Source of the DNA: Nocardiopsis terrae
GTDB lineage: Bacteria > Actinomycetota > Actinomycetes > Streptosporangiales > Streptosporangiaceae
Assembly (NCBI RefSeq): GCF_014651695.1
Contig: NZ_BMXJ01000007.1
Coordinates: 264,509 to 328,508, forward strand
Direction: 5' to 3'
Length of the DNA: 64,000 bases
In this document: piece by piece, positions 8,128 through 16,016 of the stretch
How the letters are laid out: the number at the start of each line of letters is the position of its first letter
Numbering within the stretch: the stretch's first letter is position 1
The notes under the pieces: generated by a model
Databases searched by the model: none
Seen by the model: the letters and a program-made list of their open reading frames with translations, nothing else
What the model was told of the DNA's origin: nothing
Translations under genes and position numbers: made by a program

Positions 8128-9123
8128 GTGTTGAGCACCATTGGGGGACTTGGTGAGTTCGCTCTGATCACACGTGTGACGAGCCAATTCCCCAGTACGG
8201 ACGATGTAATCCTCGGCCCCGGCGACGACGCCGCGGTCGTGGCCGCACCCGACGGGCGCACGGTCGCGACCACGGACCTCCTCGTCGAGGGCCGCCACTT
8301 CAGACGGGAGTGGTCCACCGCCCGGGACGTCGGGCACCGCGCCGTGGCGCAGAACTACGCCGACGTCGTGGCCATGGGCGCCCGCCCCACCGGGCTGCTC
8401 ATCGGTTTCGCCGCGCCCGCCGACCTCCCACTGGCCTGGGCCGAGGAGTTCACCGCCGGGGTGCGCGAGGAGTGCGCCCTGGCCGGGGGAGCCGTGGTCG
8501 GCGGCGACATGGTGGGTTCGGACACCCTGACCATCGCCGTCACCGCCCTCGGCGACCTGGAGGGGCGCGCGCCGGTACGCCGTGACGGAGCCCGGGCGGG
8601 GGACGTGGTCGCCTACACCGGGCACCTCGGCCTCTCGGCCGCCGGGCTGGCCCTGCTGGAGCGGGGGGTCGACGGCCCCGCGGACTGCCTGTCCGAGCAC
8701 CGGAGGCCGAGCCCGCCCTACGCCGCGGGCCCCGAGGCCGCCGTGCTGGGCGCGACCGCCATGCTCGACATCAGCGACGGCCTGGTCCAGGACCTGGGGC
8801 ACATCTGCCGGGCGAGCGGGGTCCGTGTCGACCTGGAGTCGGACGCGCTCCGCCCCGAGCCCGCGCTCCTGGAGGCCGTCCGTGTGCTGGGCGCCCCGGC
8901 GGGGAACGCCGTGGCGGCCGCCCGCCGTCTGATGGCGGTGGGCGGAGAGGACCACGCGCTCGCTGCCGTCTTCCCGCCGGAGACCGGGCTCCCGGAGCAC
9001 TGGCATGCGGTGGGGGTCGTGGCGGAGGCGCCCCGGGGCTCGGAGGAGGTTCCCGAGCACCCGGTCACACTGGACGGGGACGTGGTCGAACGCGGTGGAT
9101 GGGATCATTTCCGGCGGGAGTGA
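8128..9123 (+). CDS. thiL: Thiamine-monophosphate kinase
   Basis: A 331-residue enzyme that phosphorylates thiamine monophosphate to thiamine diphosphate, the last step of cofactor synthesis, in the cytosol. Family motifs visible are the N-terminal GGLGEFALI, the metal-binding ILGPGDDAAVV, TTDLLVEGRHF, GGDMVGSD and the ISDGLVQDLGH segment. The GTG at 8128 matches the usual N-terminus of the family; longer in-frame starts upstream would add a non-conserved leader. No strong ribosome site precedes it, so a leaderless message is possible. Functionally it links to the TPP riboswitch-controlled transporter at the right end of the window. Confidence 0.93.
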   Translation: MLSTIGGLGEFALITRVTSQFPSTDDVILGPGDDAAVVAAPDGRTVATTDLLVEGRHFRREWSTARDVGHRAVAQNYADVVAMGARPTGLLIGFAAPADLPLAWAEEFTAGVREECALAGGAVVGGDMVGSDTLTIAVTALGDLEGRAPVRRDGARAGDVVAYTGHLGLSAAGLALLERGVDGPADCLSEHRRPSPPYAAGPEAAVLGATAMLDISDGLVQDLGHICRASGVRVDLESDALRPEPALLEAVRVLGAPAGNAVAAARRLMAVGGEDHALAAVFPPETGLPEHWHAVGVVAEAPRGSEEVPEHPVTLDGDVVERGGWDHFRRE

Positions 9124-9325
9124 GCCCCGTTTGGATTTGTCCTGTTTGGCGATCACGCTAGGCTTTGCCAACGCGGTCAGCTCTGCCTACCGGGCGTCCG
9201 TCCGGCCTCGTTGGAAAGCGGAACCGCGAAGGTCCGCACGAGGAACCACCCCTGATCCGGGAGCCGACGGGTGAGAGCGCAGGAAGGCCAGCGGAGCGGC
9301 GTCGGGAGGCGGCATATGGGGCGGC

Positions 9326-9979
9326 ATGGCTAGTCGGCACGGCCCTCGTCGTGGAGCCCATCGCAGCGAGCCGGAGAACGCCGGCGCCCTGCGGCGGATC
9401 GGCGGACTCATCGAGAGCACGGTCCCCAAACGGGTCGAACCCCCGAGACTACTCAACGTCCTCATCATCTCCGGGGTGATCCTCGGGCTGCTCCTGTTCG
9501 GTTACAGCACCACACAGATCTACCTCCAGTTCGGCGGCACCCCCGGCGCGACGGAGGCCCCCGGCCGCCAGGACGGCGCCGAACCCAGCCATGACGCCTC
9601 CCCGGCCCCCGGGAGCGGGGACGCCTCCGCCGAGGAGGGCGGCGACGGGCCGCAGATCCAGGCCGGGACCGAACCCACCACCGTCGTCTACCAGGTACTG
9701 GAGACGACCTCGGTCGGCTTCACCGGCCGCGTCACCGTCACCAACACCTCGCAGACCCGGCTCGACACCTGGGAGCTGGCGCTGGCCTTCGAGTCCGCCG
9801 AGGTAACCGAGGTTCGCGACGCTGACTGGGAGCCCCTGGAGGACGGGATCCTGGCCCGCCCGTCCGGGAGCGGGGGCCAGCTCGAACCCGGGGCCTCGGC
9901 CTCTCTCACCTTCGACGCCGTCGGTCCCGCCCAGAGCCCCGTCCGGTGCTCCCTCAACGGGCACGTCTGTCGGCTGTGA
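9326..9979 (+). CDS. Membrane-anchored protein with CBM2-like domain
   Basis: A 217-residue protein. A basic cytoplasmic segment is followed by one transmembrane helix (LLNVLIISGVILGLLLFGY, about 43-61), a Gly/Ser/Pro/Glu-rich linker (about 72-110) and a C-terminal domain. That domain matches family 2 carbohydrate-binding modules in outline: VGFTGRVTVTNTSQ, DTWELALAF, LEPGASASLTF and the terminal CSLNGHVC cysteine pair. Some aromatic binding positions expected of a cellulose-binding CBM2 are not obvious, so it may bind another polymer or act structurally. The ATG at 9326 was chosen because an ATG ten bases earlier stops after four codons. It ends just before a very long palindrome. Confidence 0.75.
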   Translation: MASRHGPRRGAHRSEPENAGALRRIGGLIESTVPKRVEPPRLLNVLIISGVILGLLLFGYSTTQIYLQFGGTPGATEAPGRQDGAEPSHDASPAPGSGDASAEEGGDGPQIQAGTEPTTVVYQVLETTSVGFTGRVTVTNTSQTRLDTWELALAFESAEVTEVRDADWEPLEDGILARPSGSGGQLEPGASASLTFDAVGPAQSPVRCSLNGHVCRL

Positions 9980-9995
9980 CCGGCGCCTACCCACC

Positions 9996-10055
9996 GGTGA
10001 TCTTGCTACCAGGGGCAACTTCGGCGCCGAAATCGCCCTTGGTAGCAAGATCACC
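9996..10055. repeat. 60-base near-perfect palindrome between convergent genes
   Basis: Two 21-base arms (9996-10016 and 10035-10055) pair at every position, with one G-U wobble. The centre holds a further 12-base perfect palindrome, TTCGGCGCCGAA (10020-10031). The arms begin GGTGATCTTGCTACCA and end TGGTAGCAAGATCACC. It lies between the CBM2-like gene (+) and rpmB (-). It may act as a bidirectional terminator, but its length and less GC-rich outer arms are unusual and could mark a REP/MITE-like element. Confidence 0.7.
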
Positions 10056-10081
10056 GCGGAAGAGGGGCCCGGAAACACGAA

Positions 10082-10114
10082 GAAGGCCCCCCGACCGGAG
10101 TCGGAGGGCTCTTC
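10082..10114 (-). terminator. rpmB terminator
   Basis: A GC-rich stem (GGCCCCCCGAC with GTCGGAGGGCT, one mismatch and one G-U) with a CGGA loop lies 21 bases beyond the rpmB stop on the minus strand. On that strand it is followed by a short run, CTTCTTCG. Confidence 0.7.
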
Positions 10115-10134
10115 GAAGACAGCGGAGGGAGACC

Positions 10135-10320
10135 CTAGCGGGCCACCTTGCCGGCCTTGATGCACGAGGTGCACGCGTTCACACGCTTGGGCGTGCCGCC
10201 CACGCGGGTGCGAACGGTCTGGATGTTGGGGTTCCAGCGGCGGCGGGTGCGACGGTGCGAGTGGGAAACACTGTTACCGAACCCTGGTCCCTTGCCGCAG
10301 ACGTCGCAGACGGAAGCCAC
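10135..10320 (-). CDS. rpmB: 50S ribosomal protein L28
   Basis: A 61-residue ribosomal protein: MASVCDVCGKGPGFGNSVS, then the basic RRRWNPNIQ core and CTSCIKAGKVAR end. It contains two CxxC pairs (CDVC and CTSC), so it is the zinc-binding form of L28. The GTG at 10318-10320 was chosen from homology and from the GGAGT ribosome site; an in-frame extension upstream is not conserved. It is transcribed away from recG. Confidence 0.96.
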   Translation of the reverse strand: MASVCDVCGKGPGFGNSVSHSHRRTRRRWNPNIQTVRTRVGGTPKRVNACTSCIKAGKVAR

Positions 10321-11050
10321 GGTAACTCCATTCAAGTGCTCGGGATCGCGCACGTCGCCGCACGCGAGAGGTCATCCGACCAGAAGAGGCCGGGTGGGCA
10401 GGCTGGCGAGGAAGCCAACCGTGGAAGAGTACACGACAGACATGCCCGAAGGTGGAATCAGACCACTGGGGGCACCCGTACGCGCAACGGTGGAACGCGG
10501 TGCGGCCGAAGCCTCGCGCACCCACCGGAGCATCGAGATCAGCCACGCAGGCATGGCGAAAACGCGATGAACTCTAAGAAGTATACCGTTCCTGCGGACT
10601 GGACGGGATCGGTCCCGTTCGATCGCACGCCCCGAACGGTCCTGGGCGCACTGGATCCCCGGCGTACTCAGGTCCCGGTTCGGCGACACACATCCTGTGT
10701 GTGGTCCGTTTCCGGAGGCCGGTCTCCTCACGATCCGGCCGTGTGGGAGTGGTCGCAGGTGTGCGGGAGGCCCCAGACCATCGCGCTGGCGGCAAGGGGG
10801 CACGAACACTGACACCAAACCCGGCGTCTCAGGTCGCATACACATGGTAACTACATTCAGTGCGGTGCCCGCAGAACCACCGTCGCAGCGGGATCCGTTC
10901 ACGCGCACGCACACCCGTGCACACTCAACGGCGAACAGTCCACCGCCCCCTGCTGGGAGGGGCGGCTGCCAGCTCCGGTTCGGCCCCGGACGTCGCACCG
11001 GAGGTCTAACGTGGCGTAGACCGATGCACGAGGCCAGGACGGGAACCACA
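10321..11050. other. 730-base gap between rpmB and recG, no convincing gene
   Basis: The stretch separates divergent rpmB and recG. No reading frame shows the third-position G+C pattern of the neighbours or a recognisable product. A TATACT box on the minus strand (10585-10580) could belong to an rpmB promoter, but no good -35 was found. A 17-base palindrome, ACACACA-TCC-TGTGTGT, lies at 10686-10702. Some relatives carry a DAK-type kinase gene here; I see no trace of one. Confidence 0.55.
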
Positions 11051-13270
11051 GTGAGCACCTGGGACGAGCCGCTGCGCAAGGGACCACTCGGCGGCAGGAC
11101 GGCGAAGGCACTCGCCGACAAACTCGATCTGCACACCCTCGGCGACCTGCTGCGCTACTACCCGCGCCGCTACGACCGCAGGGGCGAACTCACCGACCTC
11201 GCCCTCCTGAGGGAGGGGGAGGACGTCACCGTGCAGGCCAAGGTGCTGGACGCCAGGCGGCGCACCATCCCCGCCCGTCAGGGGCGCCGACGGATGGACA
11301 TGATGGAGGCCACCGTCACCGACGGTACCGCCCGCCTGCACCTGACCTTCTTCAACCGGGGCTCCCACCACCAGAACACCCTGGTCCCCGGGCGGCTGGC
11401 CATGTTCTCCGGACGGGTCTCCACCTTCAAGGGGCGCCGACAGCTCGACCACCCCGAGTACGTCCTCCTCGACGACGACGGCCTCGAAGGCGAGGCCGCC
11501 CGCGCCTACGCGAACGAGCTCATCCCCGTCTACCCGGCGGTCAAGGGCCTGGACTCCGCCACGATCGCCCGCTCGGTCGGAGTCGCACTGGACTACTCCG
11601 TGGACATCCCCGACCCCCTGCCTCCGGAGCTGCGCGCGGACCAGGGCCTGCTCGGCGTGCACGGGGCGCTCCGCAGGATCCACCGGCCCGCGGAGTGGGC
11701 CGAGGTCGGCACCGCCCGACGCCGCCTGAAGTGGGACGAGGCCTTCGTCCTGCAGCTCGCCCTCGCCCAGCGCCGCCGGCAGGCCGGGGAGCTGCCCGCG
11801 ACCCCCCGCCCCGGCGCGGACGGCTGCCTCCTCGACGCCTTCGACTCCCAGCTCCCCTTCACCCTCACCGAGGGCCAGAGCGAGGTCGGCGACCGGCTGG
11901 CGGAACGGCTCGACGCCACCCACCCCATGCACTGTCTGCTCCAGGGCGACGTCGGCGCGGGCAAGACCCTGGTGGCCCTGCGCGCGATGCTGCGGGTGGT
12001 GGACTCCGGCGGCCAGGCCGTCATGCTCGCCCCCACCGAGGTCCTCGCCCAGCAGCACCACCGCTCCATCAGTGCGATGCTCGGCGCGCTCGGCCGCGCC
12101 GGGCAGCTCGACGGCGCCGAGAACGCCACCCGTATCGCCCTGCTGACCGGTTCCATGAACACCGCGGCCCGCCGGGAGGCCCTGCTGGAGGCCGCCTCCG
12201 GCCGGGCCGGGATCGTGGTGGGCACCCACGCCCTCCTCCAGGAACACGTGTCCTTCGCCGACCTGGGCCTGGTGGTGGTGGACGAACAGCACCGCTTCGG
12301 GGTGGAGCAGCGCGACGCCCTACGGGAGAAGGCCCGGAACGGCCGGCCGCACGTGCTGGTGATGACCGCCACACCCATCCCGCGGACGGTCGCCATGACG
12401 GTCTACGGGGACCTGGACGTGGTCTCCCTCACCCAGTTGCCCGCGGGGCGTGCCCCCATCGCCACCCACATCGTCCCCACCAGCGAGAAACCGCACTTCC
12501 TCGCCCGTGCCTGGGAGCGGATCCGGGAGGAGGTGGGCCAGGGCCGCCAGGCGTTCGTGGTCTGCCCGCGGATCGGCGACGGCACCGAGGGCTCCGGCGG
12601 GGGAGAGGCCGGTGACGAGGTCGACGCTCCGCCGGAGGAGGCGCCGCCCGGGGCCCGCCCGCCGCTCGCCGTGCTGGAGGTGCTCGCCCGGTTGAAGGAG
12701 GGCCCGCTGGCCGACGTGCGGGTGGAGGCCCTGCACGGCCGGATGGCCCCGGACGACAAGGAGGCGGTGATGCGCCGCCTCTCGTCCGGGCGGACCGACG
12801 TGGTGGTCTCCACCACGGTCATCGAGGTCGGCGTGGACGTACCCAACGCCACGGTCATGGCCGTCATGGACGCCGACCGGTTCGGTATCTCGCAGCTGCA
12901 CCAGTTGCGCGGCCGGGTCGGCCGGGGCAGCCTGCCCGGGCTCTGCCTGCTGGTCACCGAGTCCGAGGAGGGGACCCCCGCACGCGAGCGGCTGGCCGCG
13001 GTGGCCTCGACCACGGACGGGTTCGAACTGTCCCGTGCCGACCTGGAGATGCGCCGCGAGGGAGACGTGCTCGGCGACGCGCAGTCCGGGGCGCGTTCGA
13101 GCCTGCGGATGCTCACCCTGGTCCGGGACGAGGAGCTCATCGGCCGGGCCCGGGAGGAGGCCACCCGCCTCGTCGCCCGGGACCCGGAGCTGAAGGGGCA
13201 CCCGCCCCTGGCTGACGCTCTGGCCGCGCTGCTGCCCGAGGAACGGGCGGAGTACCTCGACAAGACCTGA
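11051..13270 (+). CDS. recG: ATP-dependent DNA helicase RecG
   Basis: A 739-residue helicase that remodels stalled replication forks and Holliday junctions. The N-terminal wedge domain is followed by helicase lobes. The Walker A motif GDVGAGKT lies near residues 298-306, the DEQH box (VVVDEQHRFG) near 410, and motifs TATPIPRT and VIEVGVDVP with QLRGRVGRG in the second lobe. About 20 residues (GSGGGEAGDEVDAPPEEAPP) form an acidic insert in lobe two, as in other actinobacteria. The GTG at 11051 gives the usual start (VSTWDEPLRKG); an ATG nine codons earlier is possible. rsmD follows after 20 bases. Confidence 0.95.
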   Translation: MSTWDEPLRKGPLGGRTAKALADKLDLHTLGDLLRYYPRRYDRRGELTDLALLREGEDVTVQAKVLDARRRTIPARQGRRRMDMMEATVTDGTARLHLTFFNRGSHHQNTLVPGRLAMFSGRVSTFKGRRQLDHPEYVLLDDDGLEGEAARAYANELIPVYPAVKGLDSATIARSVGVALDYSVDIPDPLPPELRADQGLLGVHGALRRIHRPAEWAEVGTARRRLKWDEAFVLQLALAQRRRQAGELPATPRPGADGCLLDAFDSQLPFTLTEGQSEVGDRLAERLDATHPMHCLLQGDVGAGKTLVALRAMLRVVDSGGQAVMLAPTEVLAQQHHRSISAMLGALGRAGQLDGAENATRIALLTGSMNTAARREALLEAASGRAGIVVGTHALLQEHVSFADLGLVVVDEQHRFGVEQRDALREKARNGRPHVLVMTATPIPRTVAMTVYGDLDVVSLTQLPAGRAPIATHIVPTSEKPHFLARAWERIREEVGQGRQAFVVCPRIGDGTEGSGGGEAGDEVDAPPEEAPPGARPPLAVLEVLARLKEGPLADVRVEALHGRMAPDDKEAVMRRLSSGRTDVVVSTTVIEVGVDVPNATVMAVMDADRFGISQLHQLRGRVGRGSLPGLCLLVTESEEGTPARERLAAVASTTDGFELSRADLEMRREGDVLGDAQSGARSSLRMLTLVRDEELIGRAREEATRLVARDPELKGHPPLADALAALLPEERAEYLDKT

Positions 13271-13290
13271 ACCGCACTACCGTGGTGTTC

Positions 13291-13857
13291 ATGACCCGCA
13301 TCATCGCCGGGGCCGCGGGCGGGCGGCGTATCTCCGCCCCAGACGGCCGTACCACCCGACCCACCAGCGACCGGGCCCGCGAGGCCCTGTTCGCCTCCGT
13401 CCAGTCCGACCTCGGCTCCCTCGACGGACTCCGGGTCATGGACCTCTACGCCGGATCCGGGGCGATCGGCCTGGAGGCCCTGTCGCGCGGGGCTTCGCAC
13501 GCCCTGCTGGTGGAGGCCGACCGCAGGGCCGCCCGGGTGGTGAAGGAGAACATCGCCACACTCCGGCTGCCGGGGGCCGAACTGGCCGCTGACCGGGTGG
13601 AGCGGGTCCTCGCGCGGGCGAACCACGGCGCACCCTACGACCTGGTGGTGGCCGACCCGCCCTACGCGGTCACCGACGACGAGGTCTCCTCGGTGCTCTC
13701 CGCCCTGGTCGGGCACGGGTGGCTGGCCGAGGACGCGGTCCTCGTGGTGGAGCGCTCCAAGCGCGGTGCCGAACCTGCCTGGCCAGAGGGGGTCGAACCC
13801 GACCGCAGCCGCAGGTACGGCGAGGCGATCCTCTGGTACGCCCGCACCGCCGGTTAG
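13291..13857 (+). CDS. rsmD: 16S rRNA (guanine966-N2)-methyltransferase
   Basis: A 188-residue SAM-dependent methyltransferase acting on 16S rRNA in the small ribosomal subunit. MTRIIAGAAGGRRI is the typical N-terminus. The SAM-binding motif VMDLYAGSGAIGLEALSRG and the catalytic VVADPPYAV (an NPPY-like motif with D in first place, as usual in RsmD) are visible. The ATG at 13291 is preferred to two GTG codons just upstream on homology. It sits between recG and coaD, its usual neighbour. Confidence 0.93.
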   Translation: MTRIIAGAAGGRRISAPDGRTTRPTSDRAREALFASVQSDLGSLDGLRVMDLYAGSGAIGLEALSRGASHALLVEADRRAARVVKENIATLRLPGAELAADRVERVLARANHGAPYDLVVADPPYAVTDDEVSSVLSALVGHGWLAEDAVLVVERSKRGAEPAWPEGVEPDRSRRYGEAILWYARTAG

Positions 13858-14073
13858 GGGCGGCGGCAGGGGGCGTTCTCCGGTGTTTCGCGCGGGAAGG
13901 TCCGGACGGCCCGCGCGTGGTGTGGCGGCGACCCGGCCCTGGTCGTCCTCGGTGTGAGTACGGACACAATTGTCCGGGGAAAGAACACTAAGCGGGTGTT
14001 GCCCGAATTGGTGTACGGGTGAACCCCTACGATCGCGGTACCCGAGAGTAGTTCTTGAGAGGGGCGATCCACC

Positions 14074-14562
14074 GTGCGCCGAGTCGTCTGTCCGGGTTCC
14101 TTCGACCCGGTCACCCACGGTCACATCGACATCATCGGACGAGCCGCCAAACAGTACGACGAGGTCATCGCCGCCGTACTCAACAACGTCAACAAACGGG
14201 GACTCTTCACCGTCCCCGAGAAGATCGACATGCTCACCGAGGGCACCGCGGAGTTCGGCAACGTCCGGATCAGCGAGTTCGACGGACTCCTCGTCGACTT
14301 CTGCCGGGAGAACGGCATCGAGACCATCGTCCGCAGCCTGCGCTCCGTCAGCGACTTCGACTACGAACTCCAGATCGCGCAGATGAACTACCAGCTCTCC
14401 GGCGTGGAAACCGTCTTCATGACCGCCAACCCCCAGTACTCCTTCCTGTCCTCCAGCCTGGTCCGCGAGATCGCCCAGCACCGCGGCGACGTCTCCAGTC
14501 TGGTCACGCCCTACGTCCAGGGCCGCCTCAGGGAGAAGTACGCCGAACGCCACCAGGGGTAG
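14074..14562 (+). CDS. coaD: Phosphopantetheine adenylyltransferase
   Basis: A 162-residue enzyme that joins ATP to 4'-phosphopantetheine to form dephospho-CoA, the penultimate step of coenzyme A synthesis. The nucleotidyltransferase motif CPGSFDPVTHGHIDII is at residues 6-21, and the ISEFDGLLVDF and FLSSSLVREIA motifs are present, so the catalytic His is intact. The GTG start at 14074 follows GAGAGGGGC. The preceding 216 bases hold no gene. Confidence 0.96.
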   Translation: MRRVVCPGSFDPVTHGHIDIIGRAAKQYDEVIAAVLNNVNKRGLFTVPEKIDMLTEGTAEFGNVRISEFDGLLVDFCRENGIETIVRSLRSVSDFDYELQIAQMNYQLSGVETVFMTANPQYSFLSSSLVREIAQHRGDVSSLVTPYVQGRLREKYAERHQG

Positions 14563-14613
14563 GGGCCGGCGGCCCCGTCCGCGGCCTGCGCACAGTCCTC
14601 CCCGGGTGCTGAT

Positions 14614-14643
14614 TTGGGTGGTCGGGGACATGGTAGGTAGAAT
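14614..14643 (+). promoter_or_regulatory. Promoter for the DUF177-rpmF unit
   Basis: TTGGGT (14614-14619) and TAGAAT (14638-14643) are separated by 18 bases, a good match to the vegetative consensus. Predicted transcription starts near 14650, which excludes any DUF177 start upstream of that point. Confidence 0.6.
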
Positions 14644-14655
14644 CTGGGTTCGACC

Positions 14656-14754
14656 ATGGGCGTCGCCGGTCTCCGGCGTGCGCTCAGGCCGGTCAGCACC
14701 ACCGCGACAACCGACGCCGAGCGCGTCGGAGCCCGCGTGCCCGGCACCCGTTAA
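14656..14754 (+). other. Possible 32-codon leader reading frame before DUF177
   Basis: An ATG lies about six bases after the predicted transcription start and opens a 32-codon frame (MGVAGLRRALRPV... ending RVPGTR) that stops with TAA at 14752-14754. It is in a different frame from the DUF177 gene and ends just before its conserved part. It could be a leaderless upstream reading frame coupled to DUF177 translation, or chance. Confidence 0.3.
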
Positions 14755-15352
14755 CTCTTCTGAAAGCGCGATCACTCTGTCTCGTCTAGATGCCCGTGAC
14801 CCGTACGTGGTCGACACCCGCCAGCTGGGCCGCCAGCCGGGGTCGATGCGGACCGTCAACCGAATCGTGACCGTCCCCGAGGCGTTCGAGACGGCGATGG
14901 CCAGCGTGCCCAAGGGCCAGGAGATCGAGCTGGACCTGCGCCTGGAGGCGGTGATGGAGGGGGTCCTCGTCACCGGAACCGCCCACGGGCGCCTCAACGC
15001 GGAGTGCTCCCGCTGCCTCGACCCTCTGAGCGAGGAGCTGGAGGCCGACTTCCAGGAGCTGTACCGCTACGCCGCCGACGAGGAAGAGAGCGGCGGAAGT
15101 GACGAGGACGCGGGCGACGAGGATGAGGACTACTATCTAGAGGGCGATCTGCTCGACCTCGGACCGGTAATCCGAGACGCCGTCGTGCTCGCGCTCCCAC
15201 TCTCACCGCTGTGCGGCCCGGACTGCCCCGGCCTGTGCGCCGAGTGCGGGGTCAAACTCGCCGACGCCGGACCCGACCACGGTCACGGCGACGGTGTCGA
15301 CCCGCGTTGGGAAGCGCTCCGCTCGATCGCGGAGGATCCCGGACAGCAGTGA
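14678..15352 (+). CDS. YceD/DUF177 family protein
   Basis: A member of the DUF177 family, encoded directly before rpmF as in most bacteria and implicated in rRNA or L32 metabolism. The conserved part begins LDARDPYVVDTRQLG. It contains ECSRCLDPL and the terminal LCGPDCPGLCAECGVKL cysteine cluster, which is likely metal-binding, plus an acidic insert around SGGSDEDAGDEDED. The start is uncertain: the GTG at 14678 is the first in-frame start after the predicted transcription start, but no ribosome site supports it. A CTG at 14777 or the GTG at 14807 would fit the family length better. Confidence 0.8.
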   Translation: MRSGRSAPPRQPTPSASEPACPAPVNSSESAITLSRLDARDPYVVDTRQLGRQPGSMRTVNRIVTVPEAFETAMASVPKGQEIELDLRLEAVMEGVLVTGTAHGRLNAECSRCLDPLSEELEADFQELYRYAADEEESGGSDEDAGDEDEDYYLEGDLLDLGPVIRDAVVLALPLSPLCGPDCPGLCAECGVKLADAGPDHGHGDGVDPRWEALRSIAEDPGQQ

Positions 15353-15486
15353 GCTCGTGAACCGATCGCGTGCGGTGTCCGCCGGGCACCGCTGACGACC
15401 GGAGCACACCCTCCCCGCCACAGCGCGCGGGGTGACCAGATAAGCGACCTCCCGCGACCGCGCGGGGGTGACCCAGGAGGATTGAA

Positions 15487-15663
15487 GTGGCCGTCCCGAA
15501 GCGGAAGATGTCGCGGAGCAACACCCGGACCCGCCGTTCCCAGTGGAAGGCGTCGCGCCCGGTGCTGGTCAACTGCCCGCGCTGCCGTGACCCGAAGCAG
15601 CCCCACATCGCGTGCCCGACCTGCGGCACCTACAACAACCGCCAGGTCACCAACCCGGCCTAA
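15487..15663 (+). CDS. rpmF: 50S ribosomal protein L32
   Basis: A 58-residue ribosomal protein: VAVPKRKMSRSNTRTRRS is the classic L32 opening. A CPRC...CPTC zinc-ribbon (NCPRCRDPKQPHIACPTCG) marks it as the zinc-binding form. The GTG at 15487 follows a strong AGGAGG ribosome site. It lies 134 bases after DUF177 and is followed by a terminator hairpin. Confidence 0.97.
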   Translation: MAVPKRKMSRSNTRTRRSQWKASRPVLVNCPRCRDPKQPHIACPTCGTYNNRQVTNPA

Positions 15664-15719
15664 CCCGCGGATGACAGGCTTCGGGTCCAGCATCCGATCC
15701 AGTACTCCCGAGGCGCATC

Positions 15720-15748
15720 GGGGCGGAACCCACTGAGGGGTCCGCCCC
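15720..15748 (+). terminator. Terminator after rpmF
   Basis: An 8-base perfect stem (GGGGCGGA with TCCGCCCC), extended by further imperfect CCC/GGG pairing, lies 57 bases after the rpmF stop. Confidence 0.65.
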
Positions 15749-15819
15749 GCAGCGCTGTCAGGGGGAGGGGCTGTCTCGGGGACCCCCGGCCCCGGAGCTT
15801 TGTAGAGTGATCTGGGAAA

Positions 15820-15843
15820 CCCCGGGAACGAACCTTCCCGGGG
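15820..15843 (+). promoter_or_regulatory. Hairpin in the rnc leader
   Basis: A 9-base perfect inverted repeat (CCCCGGGAA and TTCCCGGGG, 6-base loop) lies about 175 bases before rnc. A smaller hairpin (GGGAGC-GAGT-GCTCCC) is at 15903-15918. A TAGAGT box precedes it at about 15802. RNase III is known to cut hairpins in its own message in several bacteria, so this is a candidate autoregulatory structure. Apart from these elements the 353 bases between rpmF and rnc hold nothing recognisable. Confidence 0.4.
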
Positions 15844-16016
15844 CAGCCCAACACCGGTGATCCGGGTTCCGTGCGGACTCCCGAGATCGTGGTGGCCGCC
15901 GGGGGAGCGAGTGCTCCCGCGACGATCACCTCGTTTTCGAGCGTCCTGGCCGGACCGGGGAACCCTCCACCTCCGCGTGCCGCGCACCGGCACGCCCGAC
16001 AGGGAAGCGAACTCGC

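Noticed and set aside
9165..9325. A riboswitch (for example c-di-AMP type) before the CBM2-like gene, suggested by GGTCAGCT and GGGTGAGAG strings
   Set aside because: The remaining conserved blocks and helices of that class could not be found in order.
10441..10570. A 42-codon plus-strand frame (MPEGGIRPLG...)
   Set aside because: Codon third positions are not biased to G or C as in real genes here, and no ribosome site is seen.
10372..11136. A long minus-strand reading frame of 254 codons between rpmB and recG
   Set aside because: It lacks the third-position G+C bias, has no recognisable domain or ribosome site and overlaps the start of recG.
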